A model generated the notes under the pieces. It did no database searches and was not told the DNA's origin. It saw only the letters and a program-made list of their open reading frames with translations. 64,000 nucleotides of DNA from assembly GCF_003668995.1 (NCBI RefSeq), contig NZ_CP033068.1:3720001-3784000 (forward strand), in the 5' to 3' direction. The DNA comes from Flavobacterium sp. 140616W15 (lineage in GTDB: Bacteria > Bacteroidota > Bacteroidia > Flavobacteriales > Flavobacteriaceae). A program made the translations under genes and the position numbers. The stretch's first letter is position 1. Every line of letters starts with the position of its first letter. Positions 35,441 through 43,840 of the stretch are shown here, piece by piece.

Positions 35441-36172
35441 TTAATCCAATTCGTTCAAGAGTTCTTGTACATCATCATAGCCTTCATAATCTTGAGAAAT
35501 TGTCTCCAAAATTTCTTTACACGATTGGTAATCTTTCTGTTTTAATTTGCTCAAAGCAAGATTCCATAGTGCTTTGTCTTTATATACAGATGTTCCCATT
35601 TTTAATTCGTTAAAGACCGTTTCGGCTTTCTGAAACTCATTTTCTTGTAGTAATGCAACACCATAAAAATATTGAACTTCAGGTGTTTTTATTCCTTTTA
35701 GAGTTTCCTCAAAAAGAGGAATTGCTTCTTTATACTTTCTTGCATTAAATGCGATTTCAGCTTGTTTTAAAGTAATATTTAAATCCCCTCTTTCGGTAAA
35801 AGAAGCTTGCTCAGGATGATTAAAATCTTCAAAAGTAGGGTTCGAATCATAATTGAAAAAGAACAAACCAATTAAAACGGCCACAGAAGCAGCTACTGCA
35901 TAATACCAAGGCTTTAAGGATACTGCTTTGGATTTTTTCTTCTTTTTATTAAAATGAGAATTCGAAATCTGAGTTAGATTTTCTTTAAACTCTTCTCTTT
36001 CTTTTTTATAACCAAATTTGGTTTCCAAATGAAGATTTACCGTTTTAAAAGTCTCAAATGCCGAAGCAAATTCTGGATTTTCAGCTAATTGTTTTTCAAA
36101 ACTATTTTTTTCTTCAACAGTCATCTCTCCCTGAAGATATTGATCGAATAATATATAGCGTTCTTCGTTCAT
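35441..36172 (-). CDS. Membrane TPR protein, probable anti-sigma factor
   Basis: A 243-residue single-pass membrane protein. The N-terminal cytoplasmic part (MNEERYILFDQYLQGEMTVE) has the layout of flavobacterial anti-sigma proteins, though without zinc ligands. A membrane helix lies at ~92-110 (YYAVAASVAVLIGLFFFNY), and the C-terminal ~120 residues hold TPRs (ARKYKEAIPLFEETLKGI, VQYFYGVALLQENEFQKA), expected in the periplasm. It directly follows the ECF sigma gene. If the sigma reading frame is restored, only two bases separate them. Role inferred from position and topology. Confidence 0.72.
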   Translation of the reverse strand: MNEERYILFDQYLQGEMTVEEKNSFEKQLAENPEFASAFETFKTVNLHLETKFGYKKEREEFKENLTQISNSHFNKKKKKSKAVSLKPWYYAVAASVAVLIGLFFFNYDSNPTFEDFNHPEQASFTERGDLNITLKQAEIAFNARKYKEAIPLFEETLKGIKTPEVQYFYGVALLQENEFQKAETVFNELKMGTSVYKDKALWNLALSKLKQKDYQSCKEILETISQDYEGYDDVQELLNELD

Positions 36173-36224
36173 GGCTACTTGTTTTTTAGAGATTTAAAGT
36201 TTTTACTTTCCTGAATCCACTCGG

Positions 36225-36758
36225 TTAACTGACCAATACAAAGCGATTTTTTTTGCGAACATAGCCGTAAGTAACATTTAGTTTCTCGGCCACTTCTTCC
36301 ATCGATTTTATCGTAAAGCTTAACTTTAGCAACTCTTGACATTTGTCTCCTAATTTCTGAAACATAGTGTCGAACAATTGCTGTTTTTCTTCAAATTCTT
36401 CGGCTTGATCAACCAATTCGTGTGCAGATTCATTTATAGATGCTGCATCTTCGTTAATTGTTACCCCTTTATTCGATGTTTTTTTTAGTTCATTCAACCA
36501 CTTTCTTTTACACAACAAAAAAAAGTAAGCATCAAATGGGCAAGTCAATTGTAAGACATTGGCTTTAGCCTGATTAAAAAGCAAAATCATTATTTCCTGA
36601 ACTACATCTTGCGCCTGATCTCTATCACCAGAATTATTCATTACATATGAAACCACTTTAGGAACAAACTTCTTATAGATGGATTCTATAACTGCCGAAT
36701 CATTTGCAGCAAGCCCTTCAATATATATTTGATCTACATGAATTTTAGATTGGCTCAT
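36225..36758 (-). CDS. ECF RNA polymerase sigma factor, C-terminus lost by a frameshift
   Basis: A 177-residue sigma-70 family protein as read. Region 2 is visible (VVSYVMNNSGDRDQAQDVVQ, FDAYFFLLCKRKWLNELKK), then region 4 (CQELLKLSFTIKSMEEVAEK). The frame ends in an odd tail, YGYVRKKNRFVLVS, just after an A8 run (T8 on plus at 36247-36254). With nine A's it continues RKKKSLCIGQLTEWIQESKN and reaches a stop at 36175, giving 194 residues and a two-base gap to the anti-sigma gene. That tail is the usual ending of this sigma group, so a base is probably missing here, either truly or by sequencing error. Region 4 HTH is just complete. Confidence 0.85.
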   Translation of the reverse strand: MSQSKIHVDQIYIEGLAANDSAVIESIYKKFVPKVVSYVMNNSGDRDQAQDVVQEIMILLFNQAKANVLQLTCPFDAYFFLLCKRKWLNELKKTSNKGVTINEDAASINESAHELVDQAEEFEEKQQLFDTMFQKLGDKCQELLKLSFTIKSMEEVAEKLNVTYGYVRKKNRFVLVS

Positions 36759-36888
36759 AAAATGACTTTTTAATTAGCTAATGTAAAAAAAATCTAAAAA
36801 CAAATTCCACATAAATGGGTAACAATTGCAAAATCAAGTTGATATACAAAAACAAGAGTCTTTTAAAACAATTAAAAAATTAAGAGAA

Positions 36889-37188
36889 ATGGAAAGTTAT
36901 CAATTTATAAACAATAAGAATTTAGAGCAATTTCATAAGATGCTTTCTACCAAAATCCAAAATGGTTTTGTCATTATTGAGCATAACGAAAAGTTACCAT
37001 ATGTCGTTTTATCCAAAAAGAAAAAAGAAATCAATCATTCTTTACAACTCTTTCTTACTTGCACCACACTCGGCTTTTGGTCGATCATTTGGTTGTATCA
37101 AATCATTACACTTTCTAAGAAAAAAAACATTCTGGTTGCCTTAGATGAAGATGGCAATCTCTTTGAAGAAAAATGTCTTTTAAAATAA
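36889..37188 (+). CDS. Hypothetical small membrane protein
   Basis: About 99 residues from the ATG at 36889 (MESYQFINNKNLEQFHKMLS), with one membrane helix LFLTCTTLGFWSIIWLYQII and a short tail ILVALDEDGNLFEEKCLLK. A longer version would start at a TTG at 36826. I prefer the ATG with its A-rich upstream. No family recognised. It is divergent from the sigma gene, and GGGTAACAA occurs 64 bases before its ATG. Confidence 0.6.
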   Translation: MESYQFINNKNLEQFHKMLSTKIQNGFVIIEHNEKLPYVVLSKKKKEINHSLQLFLTCTTLGFWSIIWLYQIITLSKKKNILVALDEDGNLFEEKCLLK

Positions 37189-37200
37189 AACCAAAAACTA

Positions 37201-37219
37201 GGGTAACAAATTATTACCC
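37201..37219 (+). promoter_or_regulatory. GGGTAACAA motif within an inverted repeat, upstream of the lipoprotein gene
   Basis: GGGTAA, 7 bases, TTACCC. The word GGGTAACAA also occurs at 36817-36825, upstream of the small membrane protein gene and in the promoter region opposite the sigma gene. Could be a -35 element read by the adjacent ECF sigma factor, or an operator. Confidence 0.35.
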
Positions 37220-37260
37220 CAAAACATCTATTACTATAACAACCATTAAAACTAGAAATC

Positions 37261-38248
37261 ATGAACACAAATTTTAAAACAATCGGACTTTTATTCTTAG
37301 CAATAATCACTTTTGCAAGTTGCGACAATAGCGACAACAACGACAGCAATATTGTTATTCCTCCATCTGGAGCTGCATTTAAAAGCATCAGCGAAAAAGG
37401 ACTTAAAAAAAACACACAAAACTTTACCATCACAGCAGGAACAGGAGTTGTAACACTTACTTCTGCCAAAGGAGTAAAACTAAGCATTAACGGAGATTGC
37501 CTTACCAAAAATGGAAATCCTGTAACTGGAGTAGTTGATATCGAATACGTAGAACTTTTTGACAAAGGCAATATGCTTATCTCCAACAAACCTACTATGG
37601 GAGTTATGCCCGACGGAAAGAAAAATTTATTAATCTCAGGCGGAGAATTCTTTATTAAAGCTACACAAAGTGGCGTTGAGCTTAAAACAACTTGTTATAT
37701 GGATTTAGTTGTTCCTACAAGCTTAACTGGCGGAGTCGATAATTTAATGACTTTTTGGAAAGGCGCAATCGATGATAAAGGAGAATTAGCATGGGAACAG
37801 CCTAAACCAGATGCTACTGGAAATGGGGGGTAAAGATGGAGTTCAGGCAGAAGGAGGTAATTATTATGTACATTTCGGAAGCTTTGGCTGGACAAACGTA
37901 GACCGTTTTTACAGTGACCCAAGACCTAAAACTACACTATTAGTAAAAGCTCCAGAAGGATACACCAACATAAATAGTGCAGTTTATTTATCTTACGATG
38001 GTGAAGGAACAAATGCACTTGCAAAACTAGACACTTATACGCCTGCAGGATTATTCAGCGAACACTACGGACAAATACCTATCGGACTTGCCTGTCACGT
38101 AATTTTTGTTACCGAAGATAATGGCCAATGGCATTACGCTATCAAAGCAGTCACAGTTGCTGCCAATGATGTTTATACTTTTACTCTTAGCCAAACAACA
38201 GTCGGCACCGAAGCCCAACTGATAGCGGCAATCAATGCTATTCAGTAA
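37261..38248 (+). pseudogene. Lipoprotein, split by a one-base frameshift in a G6 run
   Basis: The two halves read 37261-37833 and about 37811-38248 in different frames. Removing one G from the G6 run at 37825-37830 joins them into 328 residues through DATGNGGKDGVQAEGGNYYV. The N-terminus is a lipoprotein signal with lipobox FASC (C21). The first half contains a beta domain (TGTGVVTLTSAKGVKLSING not literal; see TLTSAKGVKLSINGDCLTKN), the second half FGSFGWTNVDRFYSDPRPKT and NSAVYLSYDGEGTNALAKLD. Outer-membrane or surface lipoprotein of unknown role. The match of both halves suggests a recent break, an error, or a switchable frame. A terminator follows. Confidence 0.75.
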
Positions 38249-38268
38249 CTTACAAAATATTTTTCAAG

Positions 38269-38300
38269 AAAAAGTGGTGATTTGCTCATCACTTTTTTTT
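38269..38300 (+). terminator. Terminator after the lipoprotein gene
   Basis: AAAAAGTGGTGA / TCATCACTTTTT stem with one G-U pair and a T8 run. Confidence 0.8.
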
Positions 38301-38344
38301 ACATTTAATCCAGTTTAAAACTTATTCTGATAATTTCAAGAAGC

Positions 38345-38440
38345 TAATCCTGCTTCCCGATAACTATCGGGACGTATAATCTTTTCCTTCCTAAAGAAGT
38401 CAGAAAAAGGATTTCCACTGCTATCAGGGCTAAAAAACAA
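38345..38440. repeat. Dispersed intergenic repeat
   Basis: Contains CCCGATAACTATCGGG, CTTTTCCTTCCTAAAGAAG and GGATTTCCACTGCTATCAGG in the order seen in a common flavobacterial intergenic repeat. No gene. Confidence 0.55.
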
Positions 38441-38445
38441 TAGTT

Positions 38446-40398
38446 ATGAAACCACTAACATCTATTTTCTTTATTCTATTTTCTATTCTCTCAATAGGAC
38501 AAACCAAAGTAAAAGATACTATAACCCGAAGAGCCATCATTGGTTACAATCAAAACGGAAATCTAGTAAGTTTCAAACCCGAAACTCCGCCATTAATCCC
38601 TATTGCTGGAGCACCAAAACCAAGCTATTCTTATTTATGGGAACTTGGCGATGGTCATTACAGCAAACAAGCTGAGCCCAAACATGTTTATAAAAACAAA
38701 GGAACATATACCACAAGACTTGCCGTAACTAACAATTATGATAACGGAAAACCTCCCGCAACACGACCTAAAAAAGTTGCCATTAATGATATTACCGATA
38801 ACAGCTACAAAGATATTGCTTCGATAGCTGATCAAAATGGATTTGCAATCCTAAAAAATTGTGACCCAATTCCAGATCAGGAAATGGTAGTTGTAGTAAG
38901 CTACCAAAATCTGGAAAACTATGTTTCTAGCGGAAAACTCTATCTTTTTTACAACGAAAAACAATTCAAAGACAATAATTTCCAATTGGTCGATTTTCGA
39001 ACCTATGCTGGCGAACGCGAAACAAAAGAAAATACAATCGCTTCAGTTAATGATCTTGATAATACCAGCACTTATTTGGCTTCAGTCGAAAATAATATTA
39101 AAACCAAAAAATACCGAAACACAACCACCGAAGAAGATCTTGACGCATCATTACTAGACGCAAATAAAACCTATCATAATGTTTCTGTTTTAGAATTTGA
39201 CGATGCCAACCCGAGTGAAACCCGAAATGTATTTTACACTTTTAAGACCACTCCCGAAATGATTAAAGATACCAGCGCAACTGTAACCATGCGAGGAATA
39301 TTTGTACCAAATCGAAGCTATAAAAATCATAAAATAAAAAACCTAGAAATGGAAATTGTGACTTCTCACGACCCAAACAAAATGGGCTCCAACGGAAGTT
39401 TTATGAATTACAGATTAGTACGTTTTAAAAGAGTCAATTTTAAAACACGCTTCCAAAACAATGGCGAAGGCCCAGCAAGAATGATTCGACTCGAAACGGA
39501 CATTCCTGATATGTTCGACAAAAAAACATTTCAGATAGAAGATATGTATCCAAAATGTCCTATTTGCCCCAAAGATGAAATTCCTACCACAAGTTGTTTA
39601 GATACAATCATAAAGAAAAACCAGATATTCTTTACTTTCAAAAATATTTATTTACCCGGAAGCGAACAAAAAAATGTAAAAGAAAAAGACAGTACCAAAG
39701 GTTTTGTAAAATACTCTATGAAGTTTGGTGATGACTTTCATAAAGTAAAAACCCGAAGCCGAACCGCCATAATATTCGACAAGAATGAGCCTATTATTAC
39801 CAATTATGCCACTACCCGATTCCTGCCCGGAATATCTATTGGTGCTAAAGCTGGTTATAATTTATATCCTGATTTAGACAAATCAACGAGTTACTTTGTA
39901 GGCGCAACTATTTCACCTTTTAAATCCTATCGATTTTATTGGCAAGTCGAATGGCTCAACGCGATAAACAAATACGAAAGCGGCACCACAATACGAGAAG
40001 GAATTGGGATAAATCCGAATGGAATGAAACAATTTCAACGCATAACAAATAGTACCGAAAACAAAAATATCAATTGGGAAGTTCCTATACTTATTCGGTA
40101 TAACATTAATAATTACATAGGAGTTGGAGCAGGTTTACAAGCCAACATCAATGTTTCCGAAGAACAGAATCAAACCATAAAAACAGAAAGTTTTGAAGGA
40201 GGAACCGATCAGTTCTTAATGGACGCCAAAACGGAATCAAACACAATAAAAAACTCATTCACAGGATTTAAAACAGGCATCTTATTTGATTTAACGGCAG
40301 GTTTTACCCGAATTGGTCCTAGTTTAGGCGCCCGTTATGTGATAAACTTTGAGCAGAATTTTAATTATTTTCAGTTTTATGGGATTTGGAAGTTTTAG
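38446..40398 (+). CDS. Exported PKD-domain protein with a likely outer-membrane C-terminal domain
   Basis: A 650-residue protein. Signal peptide at 1-19 (ending SIGQ). A PKD domain at ~55-105 is clear from SYSYLWELGDGHYSKQAEPK and HVYKNKGTYTTRLAVTNNYD. Around residues 320-400 comes VNFKTRFQNNGEGPARMIRL, a DUF11-like segment with a CPICP motif. The last ~200 residues alternate like a beta-barrel (SIGAKAGYNLYPDLD, YIGVGAGLQANINVSEEQ, GPSLGARYVINFEQNFNYF) and end in aromatic residues. Expected in the outer membrane. It lies 109 bases upstream of the TPR-CHAT gene and is probably part of the same functional group. Confidence 0.75.
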   Translation: MKPLTSIFFILFSILSIGQTKVKDTITRRAIIGYNQNGNLVSFKPETPPLIPIAGAPKPSYSYLWELGDGHYSKQAEPKHVYKNKGTYTTRLAVTNNYDNGKPPATRPKKVAINDITDNSYKDIASIADQNGFAILKNCDPIPDQEMVVVVSYQNLENYVSSGKLYLFYNEKQFKDNNFQLVDFRTYAGERETKENTIASVNDLDNTSTYLASVENNIKTKKYRNTTTEEDLDASLLDANKTYHNVSVLEFDDANPSETRNVFYTFKTTPEMIKDTSATVTMRGIFVPNRSYKNHKIKNLEMEIVTSHDPNKMGSNGSFMNYRLVRFKRVNFKTRFQNNGEGPARMIRLETDIPDMFDKKTFQIEDMYPKCPICPKDEIPTTSCLDTIIKKNQIFFTFKNIYLPGSEQKNVKEKDSTKGFVKYSMKFGDDFHKVKTRSRTAIIFDKNEPIITNYATTRFLPGISIGAKAGYNLYPDLDKSTSYFVGATISPFKSYRFYWQVEWLNAINKYESGTTIREGIGINPNGMKQFQRITNSTENKNINWEVPILIRYNINNYIGVGAGLQANINVSEEQNQTIKTESFEGGTDQFLMDAKTESNTIKNSFTGFKTGILFDLTAGFTRIGPSLGARYVINFEQNFNYFQFYGIWKF

Positions 40399-40507
40399 TT
40401 ATTACACTAAGCTGCACAAAGAAAAAGAAGATACGCTAAGTTTCTAAATATCAAACTTTTATTTTCTTTGCGAAAAAGCTTTGCGAACCTTTGCGAAACA
40501 ACATTTT

Positions 40508-43231
40508 ATGAAAAAACGATATTGTTATATCTTATTCTTCTCAACGATAATTCTATTCGGGCAACGTCAGGAGGACAAAATATATCTTGCAATCGATTCT
40601 TTTATAGCACATCCATCTCCCAAAGCATTACAAAATCTAACAAATACAGAAACCTCGTTTTGGAAAAACCAAAATTCAAAAACCAAAGATGAATTACTGG
40701 CAGTCGTCGTTTTAAACTGCAACAAAGCCTATTATGAAAATCAGTTTGGACAAACAGAAAAAGCAATTGCGAGTTACGAAAAAGCTTGGCAGATATACGA
40801 AAAAAACAAACTAAAAGATTACGATATTATCGAATATTGCCTGAAACCTTTGGGCAATTTATATACCGTTCTGGGTGATTACGATAGTGCCGAAAACACC
40901 ATAAAACAATATTTTTATATTGTAAACACATCTAAGAATTATCCCGAAGCTCAGAAACAAAAATTTGCTGCAATTCTGAATTTATCAAATGTTTATCAGA
41001 ATTCTGGTAAAATTTCTTTGGCTATTGAATTACTAGAAAGTACCTTAAAAACCGAAAAACTATCAAATGATCAAAAAGGGATTTTATGGAATAATCTGGG
41101 GAATGGTTATTTATTGAGTACTAATGGATTTATCGTTAAATCGAATGCCTATTCTAATACAGAAAAAGCATTTGAATCTTCTATAAAATATTTAAAAAAC
41201 GAAAAAGGTCAATCGGAAACTTTATCCAATTCTTACCGAAACTTAGCAGCTTTAAACAGACAATGGCAACGATTTGAAATTGCAAATTCATATTTAGAAA
41301 AAGCAGAAAAATTATTTTTAGAAACACCAAACCAACAACCTCGTAAACTAGCCAAGTTGTATTATGAAAAGGCATTGTTACTTTTTGATGAAGGAAAATA
41401 TGATGAAAGTGCAAAACAAGTTCAGGCTATTTTTAAAATCCTGATTCCGAATTACAAAATATCAAAAAACAGTTTACCAAATCAAAATCAATTGTATGCC
41501 GAAACGGTCTTGATTGATGTTCTGGATTTGCAAGCAGAAATCTTTTCTAAACAAAATCAATCCAAAAAAGCACTCGAAGCATTTAGTCTTTCTTTTGATA
41601 TTGAAGATTTACTAATGAATGTTTTGGTTTATGAAAACTCTAAAATCATTACACAAATACGAACACGAAATCGTACCGAAAAATGCATTTCGATTTATGA
41701 TGAACTGTTTAAAAAAGAAAACAAAATTCAATATCTGGAAAAAGCTTTTCAATTATCAGAAAGAAGCAAATCGGGTATTTTAAAAGGATATAGATCGAAT
41801 ATTAAAACCGCTACTGCAGAAGAGAAATCTTTATTACAACAGCTTCAAAACTTAAACAATACCATTTTAAAAGAACAGCAAAAAGGAGATTTAGCTACTA
41901 TTTCTAACATTAATTCGGCAATAAAAAAACAAAACGAATTAATGCTTTCGCTGAAGAAAATCCAAACCAAAAACCTCAATTATATTCCTGAGAATTGTGA
42001 TACGAAAGCGCTTTTATCAAAACTGGAAAAAGATAAAGCCGTAATGGTTTACTATTTTGTGGGCTTGGAAAAAATCTATTATTTCACATTACAAGATAAA
42101 AAAATTGCATTGAACCATTTTAACATCACCGATACAGCAATGCCTCAAATTATGGGATTCATCGAATATTTCGGTAATTCAAACAATATTAATGATGACA
42201 TTTCTGGATATAACAGAATCGGAAAAAAAGTTTTTGATATGCTGAAATTACCCAAAAATGCTGTTTACAAAAACCTCATTATTATTCCCGATGGAATCCT
42301 TAATTTCTTACCATTTGAAGCTTTGATTACTCAGGAATCCAGCACAACAAATTTTGCCAAAATGCATTATTTACTCCATAATTTTAAAATTGCCTATAAC
42401 ACTTCAGCTAGTAATTATCTGAATTCAAAATCAGTTTCAAAATCAGAAAAAACTGTTTTAGGGATTTTCCCTGTTTTCGAAAAAACTGCTTATGAATTGA
42501 CTTATTCGAAGAAAGAACTGGAATCAATTCAGAGCAATTTTAAAGGGAAATATCTAGAAAACTCAGATGCCATTTTTTCTAACTTTAAAAATAATGCAAA
42601 CCAATATTCGATTTTACATTTGAGTACACATGCTTCTTCAGGCGATGTCGAAACTCCGGCAAGTATTAAATTTTACGATCAAGAAATCCTGTATTCAGAA
42701 TTGTACAATCTTACACTCAATCCCGATTTAGTGGTTTTAAGTGCTTGCGAAACAGGAATCGGAAAATTATATAAAGGCGAAGGTGCTATGAGCATCGCAA
42801 GAGGTTTTCAGTTTGCCGGAGCTCAAAACCTGTTATTTTCGTTATGGAAAGTAAATGATTATACAACATCCATTTTTATGGCTGATTTTTATAAAAACAT
42901 AAAAAACAATGTTCCGTATTTTGAAGCCAATGCCAATGCAAAGCTTGATTTTTTAAACAACAAATCGATTCCTAATGCCAAGAAATCTCCTTATTATTGG
43001 AGTTCTTTTGTTTATTATGGTTCGATTTCTCCCGAAGAGAAATCTTCAAATTATATGCTATACATCATTAGTTTTTTGGCTGTAATTGCTTTATTTTTGA
43101 TATTCAATCAGTACCAAAAATGGAAAACCTTCACGATGTTCTCAAAAAGAGAAATACAAAAAAATAAAATTAAAAGTTACCAAAACACAACACCTTTTAA
43201 TAAAAGCAAAAATCAATGGTGTTTCTGGTAA
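40508..43231 (+). CDS. TPR-CHAT domain protein with signal peptide and C-terminal membrane helix
   Basis: A 907-residue protein. Signal peptide at 1-18, TPR region ~30-430, then a CHAT (caspase HetF-associated) domain at ~550-840. The caspase-like dyad is intact: H708 in LHLSTHASSG and C747 in LSACETGIG. Also typical are YKGEGAMSIARGFQFAGAQN and LFSLWKVNDYTT. A membrane helix lies at ~852-870 (MLYIISFLAVIALFLIF), so the TPR and CHAT parts should be periplasmic, with a short cytoplasmic tail. As read, the tail is 40 residues. If the A5 run at 43144-43148 lacks one base, it would end near 43166 and overlap the next gene's start. I chose the ATG at 40508 because it opens the signal peptide. Confidence 0.85.
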   Translation: MKKRYCYILFFSTIILFGQRQEDKIYLAIDSFIAHPSPKALQNLTNTETSFWKNQNSKTKDELLAVVVLNCNKAYYENQFGQTEKAIASYEKAWQIYEKNKLKDYDIIEYCLKPLGNLYTVLGDYDSAENTIKQYFYIVNTSKNYPEAQKQKFAAILNLSNVYQNSGKISLAIELLESTLKTEKLSNDQKGILWNNLGNGYLLSTNGFIVKSNAYSNTEKAFESSIKYLKNEKGQSETLSNSYRNLAALNRQWQRFEIANSYLEKAEKLFLETPNQQPRKLAKLYYEKALLLFDEGKYDESAKQVQAIFKILIPNYKISKNSLPNQNQLYAETVLIDVLDLQAEIFSKQNQSKKALEAFSLSFDIEDLLMNVLVYENSKIITQIRTRNRTEKCISIYDELFKKENKIQYLEKAFQLSERSKSGILKGYRSNIKTATAEEKSLLQQLQNLNNTILKEQQKGDLATISNINSAIKKQNELMLSLKKIQTKNLNYIPENCDTKALLSKLEKDKAVMVYYFVGLEKIYYFTLQDKKIALNHFNITDTAMPQIMGFIEYFGNSNNINDDISGYNRIGKKVFDMLKLPKNAVYKNLIIIPDGILNFLPFEALITQESSTTNFAKMHYLLHNFKIAYNTSASNYLNSKSVSKSEKTVLGIFPVFEKTAYELTYSKKELESIQSNFKGKYLENSDAIFSNFKNNANQYSILHLSTHASSGDVETPASIKFYDQEILYSELYNLTLNPDLVVLSACETGIGKLYKGEGAMSIARGFQFAGAQNLLFSLWKVNDYTTSIFMADFYKNIKNNVPYFEANANAKLDFLNNKSIPNAKKSPYYWSSFVYYGSISPEEKSSNYMLYIISFLAVIALFLIFNQYQKWKTFTMFSKREIQKNKIKSYQNTTPFNKSKNQWCFW

Positions 43232-43556
43232 TTTCATTCTAGATACTGGTGCATCTAATACTTGTGTAGGCTTTGAGAGTATTGAGCGTTTTGCATTGGG
43301 TGCTGAAGCTTCTAAAACTAAAGCCGCTGGTGCTGGTGCTACAGGAATGCTTACTCAAACAGCATCTAACAATATATTGCAAATTGGTTCTTGGAAAGAT
43401 TTAGATTTTGCCTTAGTAATTTTTGACCTTTCGCACGTAAACGAAGCTTTACGACAATACAAAGCCAGACCTGTTCATGGAATTATAGGAGCAGATGTTT
43501 TACTTCAGGGCAAAGCGATTATCGACTATTATAATCATTATGTATATCTGCAATAA
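43120..43556 (+). pseudogene. Retropepsin-like aspartic protease, frameshifted near the start
   Basis: From the ATG at 43120 the frame stops after about 15 codons. Adding one A to the A5 run at 43144-43148 gives a 145-residue protein beginning MENLHDVLKKEKYKKIKLKV and running to 43556. The body is a retropepsin-type (clan AA) protease: catalytic motif FILDTGASNT and the second hallmark HGIIGADVLL. It has no signal peptide, so it is cytoplasmic. The natural start overlaps the end of the TPR-CHAT gene. The frame after the run is intact, so the break is recent or an error. Confidence 0.75.
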
Positions 43557-43569
43557 AAAGAGGCTAGTT

Positions 43570-43720
43570 TAAATACATAAACTAACACGAATTTCACTAA
43601 TTATCACTAATTCGTTCGTCGAAATAATTTCGCAAACTAATTAAACTAACAGGAAAGTCACAATACTTTACCGAATGAATCTCTCGCCAAGTCGCAAAAG
43701 CGCAAAGAAATCATACCAAA
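43570..43720. repeat. Degenerate dispersed repeats
   Basis: Relatives of the AACACGAATTTCAC element (see 24838) and a fragment GTCGCAAAAGCGCAAAGAAA related to the TTTGCG repeats. No gene in this gap. Confidence 0.55.
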
Positions 43721-43806
43721 ACATCGCCTTTGATAACAGAAACTCATTTATTTTCAAAAACCACATAACTACAGATACATATGTAATTAAAATTCAGTTT
43801 TTTAAG

Positions 43807-43814
43807 TATATTTG
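43807..43814 (+). promoter_or_regulatory. Candidate promoter -7 element of the T9SS protein gene
   Basis: TATATTTG fits TAnnTTTG. It lies 26 bases before the ATG. The -33 element is not clear. Confidence 0.5.
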
Positions 43815-43840
43815 TTTCAGAATTTAACAAACCGATACGT

